A DNA stretch of 64,000 bases. Source: Oligoflexia bacterium (GTDB lineage: Bacteria; Bdellovibrionota_G; JALEGL01). The translations under genes and the position numbers were made by a program. Positions 27,137-35,639 of the stretch are shown here, piece after piece (position 1 is the stretch's first letter; each line of letters begins with the position of its first letter). The notes under the pieces were generated by a model that was not told where the DNA came from, did no database searches, and saw nothing but the letters and a program-made list of their open reading frames with translations. The DNA lies in the NCBI GenBank assembly GCA_035326705.1, contig DAOLES010000003.1:264790-328789 (forward strand). The letters run 5' to 3'.

Positions 27137-27928
27137 ATGTGGCCTTTTAAAAAAAACTCTCTATCCAATAATGGTGAAACAGCACCTGATACAACGCACA
27201 TTCAACACTTAGCTATCATTATGGATGGTAATGGTAGGTGGGCTAAAAAAAGAAGTCTGCCTAGAATTTTTGGCCACAGAAACAGTGTAGACACCACGGA
27301 GTCCATTATTGAAGCTTGTAGGTCGTTTAACATTCCCTACCTTACTTTGTATGCCTTTTCACAACAAAACTGGCAGCGTCCACAACAAGAGGTTAGTGGC
27401 CTTATGAACTTGTTGGAACAGTTTCTTAACAGCAAACTACAAAAAATGTTAGATAATGATATTGCCTTTAACACCATTGGTGACCAGCAGTTTTTACCTG
27501 AAAAAATTCAAACTTTGATTGAAAAAACCAAGCAAAAAACTCAAGAAAAAGCTAAGAACATTAAAATGACTTTAACACTTGCTTTAAGCTACGGTGGAAG
27601 AGAAGAGATTACGCGTGCGATTCAAAAATTGGGAAAAGATCTTCTTGAACAAAAAATTACTCTTAAGGATATTAACCAAAGCTGTATCGCAAGCTATTTG
27701 GATACGCATGATTTACCTGACCCAGATCTTATTATAAGAACCAGCGGTGAATACAGGAGTTCTAATTTTTTACCTTGGCAAAGTACTTACAGTGAATACT
27801 ATTTTACTCCCACCCTGTGGCCGGATTTTTCGGTTGCAGAGCTGAAAAAAGCCATTGAAGCTTTTAATCAAAGAGAACGCAGATTTGGTGATAGCAAAGC
27901 TCATAAAACCCTGGAGGTTCAAGGATGA
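27137..27928 (+). CDS. uppS: Undecaprenyl diphosphate synthase (cis-prenyltransferase)
   Basis: Condenses isopentenyl diphosphate units onto farnesyl diphosphate to make the C55 lipid carrier for peptidoglycan and surface polysaccharides. 263 aa. The catalytic aspartate is D30 in IIMDGNGRWAKKR. GHRNSVDT follows, with Asn-Ser where many have AG. LTLYAFSQQNWQRP and the C-terminal RTSGEYRSSNFLPWQ complete the active site. The last four bases overlap the dxr start. The usual cdsA between uppS and dxr is missing here. Confidence 0.96.
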   Translation: MWPFKKNSLSNNGETAPDTTHIQHLAIIMDGNGRWAKKRSLPRIFGHRNSVDTTESIIEACRSFNIPYLTLYAFSQQNWQRPQQEVSGLMNLLEQFLNSKLQKMLDNDIAFNTIGDQQFLPEKIQTLIEKTKQKTQEKAKNIKMTLTLALSYGGREEITRAIQKLGKDLLEQKITLKDINQSCIASYLDTHDLPDPDLIIRTSGEYRSSNFLPWQSTYSEYYFTPTLWPDFSVAELKKAIEAFNQRERRFGDSKAHKTLEVQG

Positions 27929-29094
27929 AGTCCATCTCTATTTTAGGTTCAACGGGGTCAGTGGGTGTATCCAGTCTTGACTTGATTGATAAAAACCCAC
28001 ACCAATTTAAAGTACTTGCTTTAGCTGGTGGCCATAATATTGATCTTCTTAGTCAACAATGCTTAAAATACAAACCCTTATTGGTTTCTTGTCTTGAAGA
28101 ATCTGATTGTAAAACATTAAAACAACGTTGTTCAGATTTGAAACATACTGAATTTATGTCCGGTGAAGACGGTGCTTGCGCTGTTGCATCTATGAATCAA
28201 GCAGATTATGTTATCTCCGCTATTGTGGGTGCTGCTGGCCTCAAACCCACCATTGCCGCCATTAAATCCAATAAAACCGTTGCTTTAGCCAACAAAGAAT
28301 CTTTAGTGGTTGCTGGAGCATATGTTAATGAAGTCTTAAAACAACACCCTAAAAGTAAACTTTTACCCGTTGACAGTGAACACAGTGCTATTTTTCAATG
28401 TTTGGAGAACAAAGAAGATCTATCATACAAAAATATTCGCAGAATTATTTTAACTGCTTCTGGAGGACCTTTCTTTTTACAAAAGAATAAAGATCTAAAC
28501 ACAGTAACTTTAGAAGAAGCTCTCAAACATCCCAACTGGTCCATGGGCAATAAAATTACCATAGATTCTGCCACTATGATGAATAAAGGTTTGGAAGCCA
28601 TTGAAGCTTATTGGTTGTTTAATGTTCCAGCAGAAAAACTAGATATTGTTATTCATCCACAATCCATTGTTCACTCTATGGTAGAGTATATGGATGGCTC
28701 TATATTAGCACAATTGAGCAAGCCAGACATGAAAGGCCCTATTGCCTATGCTCTATCCTACCCAGATAGAATTGAACAGGCTGTAGAATATCTTGATTTT
28801 TCTAAATTATCTAAACTTGAGTTTTTTGCTCCTGACACAAAGCGTTTTCCGGCAACTGAGTTAGCCATGAATAGCCTTAAAGCTGGACCTGACTACCCTG
28901 CGGTACTCAATGGCGCCAATGAGGTGAGTGTTGACGCCTTTTTAAAGCAAAAAATTACATTTACTCAGATCACTGAAATCAACGAAACCGTTTTAAACTG
29001 TTATAATGGCCAGAAAGCTGTTAGTTTGGACGACTTCTTACAAGCGGATGCTTGGGGTAGACAAACTGCCCAAGCGTGTATAAATAGGATGTAG
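27925..29094 (+). CDS. dxr: 1-deoxy-D-xylulose 5-phosphate reductoisomerase
   Basis: Second enzyme of the MEP isoprenoid pathway, converting DXP to MEP with NADPH. 389 aa. Features are the nucleotide-binding LGSTGSVGVSSLDLI at the N-terminus, ALANKESLVVAG, the metal/substrate block PVDSEHSAIFQCL, TASGGPFF and HPNWSMGNKITIDSATMMNK. It supplies precursors that uppS uses, and the two genes overlap by four bases, so coupling is likely. A long structured repeat separates it from rseP. Confidence 0.97.
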   Translation: MKSISILGSTGSVGVSSLDLIDKNPHQFKVLALAGGHNIDLLSQQCLKYKPLLVSCLEESDCKTLKQRCSDLKHTEFMSGEDGACAVASMNQADYVISAIVGAAGLKPTIAAIKSNKTVALANKESLVVAGAYVNEVLKQHPKSKLLPVDSEHSAIFQCLENKEDLSYKNIRRIILTASGGPFFLQKNKDLNTVTLEEALKHPNWSMGNKITIDSATMMNKGLEAIEAYWLFNVPAEKLDIVIHPQSIVHSMVEYMDGSILAQLSKPDMKGPIAYALSYPDRIEQAVEYLDFSKLSKLEFFAPDTKRFPATELAMNSLKAGPDYPAVLNGANEVSVDAFLKQKITFTQITEINETVLNCYNGQKAVSLDDFLQADAWGRQTAQACINRM

Positions 29095-29120
29095 AAATTA
29101 TATATAACCCTTGGAAGAAA

Positions 29121-29279
29121 GGCCATGTGCCGACTCTGACCTGGGTGGAAGGGCCGCAAGCGGCATAAGTTATACTAGATCATCGCAAGGCTTTGCCTTG
29201 CTCTTCACAAGTATAGCTTTAAATTGAACCAAAAGCGTATTTTGGTTAAAATAAAAAAGGGGGGAAGATCCCCCCTTAA
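29121..29279 (+). repeat. Intercistronic structured repeat (copy between dxr and rseP)
   Basis: Four modules are seen in transcription order: GACCTGGGTGG; stem GCCGC/GCGGC; stem GCAAGGC-TTT-GCCTTGC (29185-29201); stem ACCAAAA/TTTTGGT (29228-29246); and finally AAGGGGGG-AAGAT-CCCCCCTT (29257-29277). The last hairpin ends nine bases before the rseP Shine-Dalgarno. The reverse complement matches the copies at 57.4-57.6 and 60.0-60.2 kb over most of the length, so this is a dispersed repeat and not gene-specific. It also provides a spurious in-frame extension of rseP. Confidence 0.85.
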
Positions 29280-29295
29280 TCAAAAAGGAAGATGT

Positions 29296-30972
29296 ATGTT
29301 TGCAAGTGTAGTCTTACCCATCGTTTTATTTGGTGGATTGGTTTTTTTCCATGAGCTTGGTCACTTCTTAGTGGCAAAAAAATGCGGTGTATATGTTGAA
29401 CGTTTTGCCATTGGTTTTGGTCCAGCTATTTTCAAAAAGCAATGGGGTGAAACCGAATACGCATTATGTGCATTCCCTCTGGGTGGCTATGTTAAAATGC
29501 ATGGTGAGGAAATGGAAGCCATTCAAGGCGATGTTAAAAAAGAATTGTCTGCAGATGATCCGCGCTCTTATATGAATCAACCGGTATGGAACCGCATTGC
29601 TATAGCATCCATGGGACCCATTTTTAATCTTATTTTACCTGTTTTTGTTTATGCTATTATTTTTTGGGTTGGAACAGATACTTTAAAACCTGTAATTGGT
29701 GATGTTGAGCCCGGTCAACCTGCTGCTGTTGCTGGTCTAAAAGCTGGTGATGAAATTGTTTCTATCAATGGTGAAGCCGTCAATACCTGGAATCACTTTG
29801 TTAATATTTTAAGAACTCAGGAAGCCGGAGATATTGATTTAACCTTTAAGCGCAATCAACGTCAGCAAAATATAACCGTCAAAGCTACGCGGTCAGAGGT
29901 TGAAAATGTATATGGAGAAAAAACACAAGCCTCACAAATTGGTGTGAGTTACTTACCCTTCTTACCTATTGTTGGTATTAGCAGTGAAGATAGCGCTGCT
30001 TACAAAGCTGGTTTGCGAACAGGTGATGAAATTACAAAAATTAATGAAAAAGATATTCAATATTGGTGGCAAGTAGAGCAGTTCTTTGATCAAGAGCTTA
30101 GTCAAAATATGACCTTGCAGGTTAAACGCTATAGCACTGAAGCTTTACAAAACAACAAGCTTGATCAAGCTGAAGAAAAAACCATTGCTTTGAATGGCAA
30201 ATTTCTTTCTGCTGCACATGCTGGCATAGAAAATGGTCAGCTTTACATTAGATATGTATTGCCAGACAGTGTGGCTCAAGAAGCTGGTTTACAAGTGAAT
30301 GATAAAGTTGTTAGCCTCAATGGTGAAGAGCTCAACACCTGGTCTCAATTTCATCAAGGCATTCAATCAGCAGAAGAAGCTTTAAAAATTGGTATTTTAA
30401 GAAATAATATTCCTCTTACTTTAACCGCACAACCACAAGTTGTTTCTGAAAAAGATGAACTCACCCAAGATAAAAAACAATTTAAACGCTTGGGTGTACA
30501 GTCAGCTGCTTTAACAGGTATGCCTGCTTTCTTTAAAGAGCGTTACACCAACCCCTTTAAAGCTTTGCATAAGGGGGTTGAGGAAACCATTAAGTTAACC
30601 GTTTTAACGGCTAAAGGTTTAGGTAAGCTATTTATGGGTAAATTGTCTATGAATTCATTGGGCGGCCCTATTTCTATTTTTTATCTTGCTGGAACTTCTT
30701 ATAAAAAAGGCGGCTTTGACGCATTTTTTAGAATGATGGCCATGCTCAGCATCACTTTGGCTTTATTGAACTTACTTCCCATTCCCATGTTGGATGGTGG
30801 GCACTTGTTGTTCTTTTTCATTGAGGTGATCAAAGGTAGCCCAGTCTCAGAAAAAGTAGTACGCATTGGTCACACTTTAGGCTTTGCATTCATTATTGGT
30901 TTAATGATCTTAACCTTCTATGTTGACCTCAACCGCTTTTTATTTGATAGAATTAGAAGTTTGTTTAACTAG
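29296..30972 (+). CDS. rseP: RseP-family site-2 (M50) membrane zinc protease with three PDZ-like domains
   Basis: Intramembrane metalloprotease that in Proteobacteria cuts anti-sigma factors in envelope stress. 558 aa from ATG 29296, which has AAAGGAAG upstream; the longer in-frame reading would be translated from the intercistronic repeat. The zinc motif is HELGH (19-23) and the third-ligand region is NLLPIPMLDGG (492-502). Between them lie three PDZ-like segments: about 133-200 (AVAGLKAGDEIVSINGE), 225-300 (AYKAGLRTGDEITKINEK) and 315-385 (AQEAGLQVNDKVVSLNGE). E. coli RseP has two PDZ domains and 450 residues, so the third accounts for the extra length. Confidence 0.95.
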   Translation: MFASVVLPIVLFGGLVFFHELGHFLVAKKCGVYVERFAIGFGPAIFKKQWGETEYALCAFPLGGYVKMHGEEMEAIQGDVKKELSADDPRSYMNQPVWNRIAIASMGPIFNLILPVFVYAIIFWVGTDTLKPVIGDVEPGQPAAVAGLKAGDEIVSINGEAVNTWNHFVNILRTQEAGDIDLTFKRNQRQQNITVKATRSEVENVYGEKTQASQIGVSYLPFLPIVGISSEDSAAYKAGLRTGDEITKINEKDIQYWWQVEQFFDQELSQNMTLQVKRYSTEALQNNKLDQAEEKTIALNGKFLSAAHAGIENGQLYIRYVLPDSVAQEAGLQVNDKVVSLNGEELNTWSQFHQGIQSAEEALKIGILRNNIPLTLTAQPQVVSEKDELTQDKKQFKRLGVQSAALTGMPAFFKERYTNPFKALHKGVEETIKLTVLTAKGLGKLFMGKLSMNSLGGPISIFYLAGTSYKKGGFDAFFRMMAMLSITLALLNLLPIPMLDGGHLLFFFIEVIKGSPVSEKVVRIGHTLGFAFIIGLMILTFYVDLNRFLFDRIRSLFN

Positions 30973-30998
30973 ATAAATTTTTTAAGTTTAAGTTAAAC

Positions 30999-31691
30999 AT
31001 GTTGCATTTAATTCTTGATAGCAGCCAACCGTATACGCATTGGGTCTTAGCAAAAAACCAGGCTGTTCTAGGTGAAATTAAAAGTGAGCAGCGTTTTGAT
31101 ACTGCTGAACAAACCTTAATTTTACTGCAAAACTTGCTCAAAAAGCATGCTCTTGACTTAACTGATATTACTTCTTACGCTTATATTGCTGGCCCAGGCT
31201 CTTTTACAGGTCTTAGAATTGGTGCTGCCACCCTAAAAGCTTTATCCTTTTCAAACCATCAACAAAATATTGTTGCTCTAGATCCCTGTTATTTATTAGC
31301 GCAGCAATATGTATTGAATCAAGCAGAAAAACAAGACTGTTTATTGGTTCCTGTTATTGCTTCAAGAAAAAACCATTTTTACCATTGCACCTATGACTAT
31401 ACGCAGAAAAACTTAGCTTTAAAACAGGCTGTCTGTGAACAAGCAATGACTGAATTAAATAACGATTATTTTATGGAAGCTAAAAACAAACCTATCATTT
31501 TTTTAGGCCCTGACTGTACGCTTTTAAATGAACAGCCCTTTTTTCAACAGCATGATAATACTAACATGACTGCACAGACCTTAGCCTATTTTGCTTATCA
31601 AGAAATCATGGCAAACAACTTTGTTGATAAAGCCAGTTTTGGTCCAAATTATATTGTTCAAAGCGTTGCCAAACCCAAACACAACAGGTAA
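30999..31691 (+). CDS. tsaB: TsaB, tRNA threonylcarbamoyladenosine biosynthesis subunit
   Basis: Non-catalytic partner of TsaD/TsaE in making t6A37 on ANN-decoding tRNAs. 230 aa, ASKHA fold. The family marker is AGPGSFTGLRIGAATLKAL near residue 65, preceded by a LDSSQPYTHWVL strand where TsaB usually has LDTS. The metal-binding HxxxH of TsaD is absent, as expected for TsaB. It lies 26 bases after rseP and 9 bases before lepB. Confidence 0.92.
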   Translation: MLHLILDSSQPYTHWVLAKNQAVLGEIKSEQRFDTAEQTLILLQNLLKKHALDLTDITSYAYIAGPGSFTGLRIGAATLKALSFSNHQQNIVALDPCYLLAQQYVLNQAEKQDCLLVPVIASRKNHFYHCTYDYTQKNLALKQAVCEQAMTELNNDYFMEAKNKPIIFLGPDCTLLNEQPFFQQHDNTNMTAQTLAYFAYQEIMANNFVDKASFGPNYIVQSVAKPKHNR

Positions 31692-31700
31692 AAGGTGTCT

Positions 31701-32408
31701 ATGTTGAACTCTTTTCGTGCCTTGATGTTTGCTTTATTTTTAGCCCTAGTTTTTAGATTCAGTGTAGCTTCACCATACAGAATTCCAACGGGTTCTATGA
31801 TTCCCAGCTTGAAGATTGGTGATTTTTTGTTTGTCAGTAAATTAAGCTATGCCGTTAAAATTCCATTTACCAACGACAACTTAATTCAACTTTCAACACC
31901 CAAACGCGGTGATGTGATTGTTTTTCCTTTTCCTGATGACCCAAAAGTAGATTATATTAAACGCGTTGTAGGCATTGCTGGCGATATCATTGAAATCAAT
32001 GACAAACAACTTTATATCAATGGTCAACCTATTCCTAAAACGGAGTTTCAATCACAAAAATATTTATTTGATCATTATTTCATTGCTGATCCCACCGACT
32101 ATCATCTTTATAAAGAGGATCTTTTTGGAGTAGAGCACGTGATTATGGAAAGATCTAATACTCAGCCAGAGCTTAACTATTTTGGACCTTATAAAGTACC
32201 CAATGACCATGTTTTTGTAATTGGAGATAATCGTGACAATTCTCTGGATGGTCGCTATTGGCGAAATAAATCAATTCCAATAAAAAGTATTCGTGGGAAG
32301 GCCATGTTTGTCTGGTTATCTATAGACAGCAAAAATCCTTTATTTTACTTAGGAAACTTTGCTGTACCGTCAATTCGGTCACATCGTTTTGGGATGACCA
32401 TCAAATAA
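31701..32408 (+). CDS. lepB: Signal peptidase I (active form)
   Basis: Removes signal peptides from exported proteins at the periplasmic face. 235 aa from ATG 31701, which has AAAGG five bases upstream; a GTG six bases earlier is possible. One N-terminal membrane helix is followed by the catalytic Ser32 in RIPTGSMIPSL and the general-base Lys87 in DYIKRVVGIAGD. The C-terminal box is GDNRDNSLDGRYWG. All elements are intact, in contrast with the paralogue at 33995, which lacks both catalytic residues. This one must serve general secretion. Confidence 0.95.
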   Translation: MLNSFRALMFALFLALVFRFSVASPYRIPTGSMIPSLKIGDFLFVSKLSYAVKIPFTNDNLIQLSTPKRGDVIVFPFPDDPKVDYIKRVVGIAGDIIEINDKQLYINGQPIPKTEFQSQKYLFDHYFIADPTDYHLYKEDLFGVEHVIMERSNTQPELNYFGPYKVPNDHVFVIGDNRDNSLDGRYWRNKSIPIKSIRGKAMFVWLSIDSKNPLFYLGNFAVPSIRSHRFGMTIK

Positions 32409-32466
32409 GGCCTTGAGTAATTGGTACTTGCGATTGTAATGAATCTAATGATAAAATAAGGATACT

Positions 32467-32886
32467 GTGGGAAAAATGAATAAATCTAAGCAACCCGTGA
32501 ACCATGACTTGGATCTGGACCTGATTGAAAAACCAAAAATTGAGTTTAATCGAAGAATCAAAGGCGATCGACTTGAAACTTTTTTTCCAATTTATATCAC
32601 CTCTTTATCCGGTGACCTTATTCAAGGTTATGCTGAATCCATCAACTTAAGTTGGTCTGGGATACTGATTGAAACCAATATACTTTTAGAAAAAGAAGAT
32701 GAAGTTTTTTTAGAGTTTACCCTTCCAGAAACCGATCAGACTTTAAAAATTAGAGCCAAAGTTGTGCGCATGCGTTGTGAAGATGATATGGAATATTATG
32801 TTGTTGGTTTTATTTTTAAAGAAATGGACGTCAATGTGCGCCGCATGCTCAATGGTTATATTTTAGAACACTTGGACAGCAACTAA
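32467..32886 (+). CDS. PilZ-domain protein (probable c-di-GMP receptor)
   Basis: A 139-residue single PilZ domain. The two binding signatures are present: the Arg-rich N-terminal segment (NRRIKGDR, near residue 29) and NLSWSG, matching [D/N]xSxxG. VRMRCEDDMEYYVVGFIF forms the following strands. Cyclic di-GMP binding is inferred from these motifs; a GAF-GGDEF protein is encoded at 51806. The start is GTG at 32467, with AAGGA four bases upstream, or ATG at 32476. A 12-bp hairpin begins immediately after the stop. Confidence 0.88.
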   Translation: MGKMNKSKQPVNHDLDLDLIEKPKIEFNRRIKGDRLETFFPIYITSLSGDLIQGYAESINLSWSGILIETNILLEKEDEVFLEFTLPETDQTLKIRAKVVRMRCEDDMEYYVVGFIFKEMDVNVRRMLNGYILEHLDSN

Positions 32887-32887
32887 A

Positions 32888-32916
32888 TCTCAAAAGGTAC
32901 GGCCTACCTTTTGAGA
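32888..32916 (+). repeat. CTCAAAAGGTA hairpin (copy between pilZ and mutY)
   Basis: TCTCAAAAGGTA (32888-32899), loop CGGCC, then TACCTTTTGAGA (32905-32916): a perfect 12-bp stem starting two bases after the PilZ stop. The same sequence occurs on the minus strand at 59462-59490, and a diverged version at 36305-36333, so it is a dispersed repeat. The lack of a strict T run makes it a poor classical terminator, though TTTTTT follows ten bases later. Confidence 0.8.
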
Positions 32917-32940
32917 GGCATATTTTTTGATAATACTCCT

Positions 32941-33987
32941 ATGAACTTCAAGCTCAAAAATTTTCAAAAAAATTTAATGTCATGGTACAAAAAATATGCT
33001 CGCGATTTACCTTGGCGTCGCACAAAAAACCCTTACTACATCTGGTTGTCCGAAGTCATGCTTCAACAAACTCAGGTCAAAACGGTGATTCCCTATTATG
33101 AAAAGTTTATTCAAACCTTTCCAACACTAAAAGATTTAGCATACGCCCCAGAAGATAAACTCATGCAATATTGGCAAGGCTTGGGCTATTACAGAAGAGC
33201 CAAACATTTGCATCAGGCCGCAAAACAAATTATTGCTGAACATAACGGTCACTTACCCAAAACAGCTCAAGAGCTAATAAAACTAAAAGGTTTTGGAGAA
33301 TACACCAGTGCTTCAGTTGCTTCTATTGCTTTTGGTCAAGCTATAGCTTGTGTTGACGGTAATGTAAAACGTGTCATGGCCAGATTGTTTGCTGATGATA
33401 CAAACCCTGCTGAAAAATCTCAATCTTTGTTGTATGAAAAAAACCCAGGGGACTACAATCAAGCCATCATGGAATTGGGGGCAACAGTATGCACCCCAAA
33501 AAACCCACAATGTTTGTTATGTCCCGTACAAACATTTTGTTGTGCGCAACAACAAGGTCAGGTTGACTTGTTTCCTAAAAAAACAAAAAAAATTAAACAG
33601 ACACATATCTATGCTGCTATTGTTTTAATAGAACATAAAGATTGTTTCTTAATGGAAAAACGTACGCAAGCTGGTCGCTGGGAAAACTTATGGCAAAATC
33701 CAAGTTTAGAAAGCAAACAACTACTATCCTCCAAAATTATTAAGCAGTGGCTAGAAGATTTAACAGGGAAAATAACAGTAAACTTATGCCCCATTGCACA
33801 CATTACCCATCAATTAACCCATCAAAAAATCAGTGCCCAAATTTTACATTTAAATTTAGAAAGTACTCTAAAAAGTAAAGATCTACACTCGCAGTCGTAT
33901 CAATGGGTGAAAAAAGAAGACTTATCTACATTAGGCATTTCAACCTTTCAAAAAAAAGCTTTTCAACAGTTAAACTTAATCTTTTAA
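32941..33987 (+). CDS. mutY: A/G-specific adenine DNA glycosylase
   Basis: Removes adenine mispaired with 8-oxoguanine. 348 aa from ATG 32941; the ten extra residues upstream would come from the repeat hairpin region. The HhH-GPD domain has WLSEVMLQQTQV with the catalytic Glu, a KLKGFGEYTSASVAS hairpin and the catalytic Asp in CVDGNVKRVMAR. The 4Fe-4S cluster cysteines are C-x6-C-x2-C-x5-C in CTPKNPQCLLCPVQTFC. A NUDIX-like C-terminal domain for 8-oxoG recognition follows from about residue 220. It converges with the pseudo-signal-peptidase gene, seven bases apart. Confidence 0.95.
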   Translation: MNFKLKNFQKNLMSWYKKYARDLPWRRTKNPYYIWLSEVMLQQTQVKTVIPYYEKFIQTFPTLKDLAYAPEDKLMQYWQGLGYYRRAKHLHQAAKQIIAEHNGHLPKTAQELIKLKGFGEYTSASVASIAFGQAIACVDGNVKRVMARLFADDTNPAEKSQSLLYEKNPGDYNQAIMELGATVCTPKNPQCLLCPVQTFCCAQQQGQVDLFPKKTKKIKQTHIYAAIVLIEHKDCFLMEKRTQAGRWENLWQNPSLESKQLLSSKIIKQWLEDLTGKITVNLCPIAHITHQLTHQKISAQILHLNLESTLKSKDLHSQSYQWVKKEDLSTLGISTFQKKAFQQLNLIF

Positions 33988-33994
33988 CTCTGCC

Positions 33995-34669
33995 CTAATA
34001 TAGCTTTTTACCAACTCTTTTAAGTCTTTTACCTATTTCAGAAAAGTCATTGGGTTGAGAAAAATAGACTCTGGTTATTTTATACTTTATTGCACTCTTT
34101 GGAATCGAGCCATATATTCTTGAATCCATAGCATTGGATCGATAATCTGAAACCAAATAAACCTCCCCTTCTGGAACCGTATCTTGTTCAAGAGGCTTAC
34201 CATATCTCATAAAACCATCATCAGGTGTATATATAATATTAAAACCATGCCACGTGTTGATCTGAACTCGCTCAATACTCAGTTGTTGGCCATAACTTTC
34301 AATTTTTGGAAGATCAAAGTCTTGAGAACTGAATTCTAAAGGTTCAGAGCCAACAAGTTTATCATTAACCAACAATCTATTGTCTTGATTAAGTTCAACA
34401 CTATCTCCTGGCAGCGCTACAACTCTACTAATGAACATCGTACCATCACGTTCATATGCAACAATATCATAACGTTTGATATGATCCTGATTAAGTTTAC
34501 GACCCCAGACCCAATCACCCTTTATAACGGTTGGCGACATTGCCCCGGATGGTATACGGTAGGATACATAGTTTAATTTAAAATAAACGATAAAAATAAA
34601 ACCTGCTACGAATAAGCCAATAGCAGAAAATTCAAAAATTTTTCTTGTGTTTTTCATTTTCACCTTCAC
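33995..34669 (-). CDS. Catalytically dead signal peptidase I paralogue (S26 pseudoenzyme)
   Basis: A 224-residue S26-family protein: one N-terminal membrane helix, then the box that normally holds the catalytic Ser. Here it reads YRIPSGAMSPTV, with Ala43 (codon GCA) instead of Ser. The general-base Lys is also missing: FISRVVALPGD has Ser81 (AGT) where active enzymes have Lys. The remaining fold is preserved, including VYLVSDYRSNAMDSRIYG, matching the GDNRDNSxDSRxxG box. It is probably a non-proteolytic binding protein. Ser45, two residues later, could hardly substitute without Lys. It follows an unknown secreted-protein gene by 39 bases on the same strand. The standard lepB at 31701 remains intact. 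Confidence 0.88.
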   Translation of the reverse strand: MKVKMKNTRKIFEFSAIGLFVAGFIFIVYFKLNYVSYRIPSGAMSPTVIKGDWVWGRKLNQDHIKRYDIVAYERDGTMFISRVVALPGDSVELNQDNRLLVNDKLVGSEPLEFSSQDFDLPKIESYGQQLSIERVQINTWHGFNIIYTPDDGFMRYGKPLEQDTVPEGEVYLVSDYRSNAMDSRIYGSIPKSAIKYKITRVYFSQPNDFSEIGKRLKRVGKKLY

Positions 34670-34708
34670 TTTTGTTTACTAACAACAATACTGCATTAAC
34701 TTTTTTAA

Positions 34709-35557
34709 TCATGCTCGATTGCATTGAATGATTGTGCCTAAACGTTGAAGCAACTCTATTTTTTTTTCATAAAATATTTCAGCTGGACTCTGTGCAGAAA
34801 AATCAACAAAAAATAAATTGTGGTGAGCTACAACCCCATCTAAGACATCAGCAAGCTTATCTTTATCTATATTACGATGTGCAAGCAACATAATATCCTG
34901 AATATGATTTGTTGCCAACATATGGGCAAAAAAGTCTTTGCTTTCAAGAAAAGCTTCCTTGAACACATCGTCTTCTTCTAACACAAAGACCAAAATCTTT
35001 TGTTGATTTATGTCTGTATTGATGACCATCTGCCTTTCTATACCAATTCTTAATGCCAGAGGTAAAAAGAGATAAGAGTTTAAATATGAAAATTTCTCAG
35101 TACGGGTGATATCAAAATTATCTATTTTGTTTTTCATTTCAAACTGAGATCTTGAAGGAGAAAGCAGCCAATGCTGTGAAGGCTTATAATCATAATTATT
35201 AAAATCAATGACGGGGAACCCGTCTTCTTCTGGTACTTCTCTTTCTTCAAAAAAAACACCCCTGTAATCAAAATTTGCATGGTAGCTTCCAAACAAATGC
35301 TTGTTCTGACCATAATGATCTTGCTTGGTCAGCAGCCCAAAGATGTCTTTATCTAACTTTTTATACTGATTAAATAATGCTCTTAGTGTATTTAAACGTT
35401 GTCCGCCAATTTTTTCTTGCCAAACTTTTTTTGAAAAACCTTGTTGTAAAAGAACAGTACTGTAACAAGGTAAGTCCTGAGCAATAATTATTTTTTGAAT
35501 ACCCAAACCTAGAAAAAACAAAACAATAAATATTAATTTTATAAGCTTCTGTTTCAT
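34709..35557 (-). CDS. Secreted protein of unknown function
   Basis: I do not recognise this 282-residue protein. It has an N-terminal signal peptide (KLIKLIFIVLFFLGLGI, cleavage likely at IIIA/QDL) and no further membrane segment. The body mixes charged and aromatic stretches: HLFGSYHANFDYRGVFFEER, a repeated-Asp/Glu VLEEDDVFKEAF, and a C-terminal ELLQRLGTIIQCNRA. Only two cysteines remain in the mature part (near the start and end), which could form one disulphide. It is encoded 39 bases upstream of the dead signal-peptidase paralogue and 82 bases downstream of another secreted unknown, on the same strand, so the three may form a unit. Confidence 0.7.
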   Translation of the reverse strand: MKQKLIKLIFIVLFFLGLGIQKIIIAQDLPCYSTVLLQQGFSKKVWQEKIGGQRLNTLRALFNQYKKLDKDIFGLLTKQDHYGQNKHLFGSYHANFDYRGVFFEEREVPEEDGFPVIDFNNYDYKPSQHWLLSPSRSQFEMKNKIDNFDITRTEKFSYLNSYLFLPLALRIGIERQMVINTDINQQKILVFVLEEDDVFKEAFLESKDFFAHMLATNHIQDIMLLAHRNIDKDKLADVLDGVVAHHNLFFVDFSAQSPAEIFYEKKIELLQRLGTIIQCNRA

Positions 35558-35639
35558 TTAAATTTCACCGAAAACAATATCATTAAAAAGCTGCGGCACG
35601 CTTTTCATAATGATCTTAAATTACCCATAGGTCATTAGA

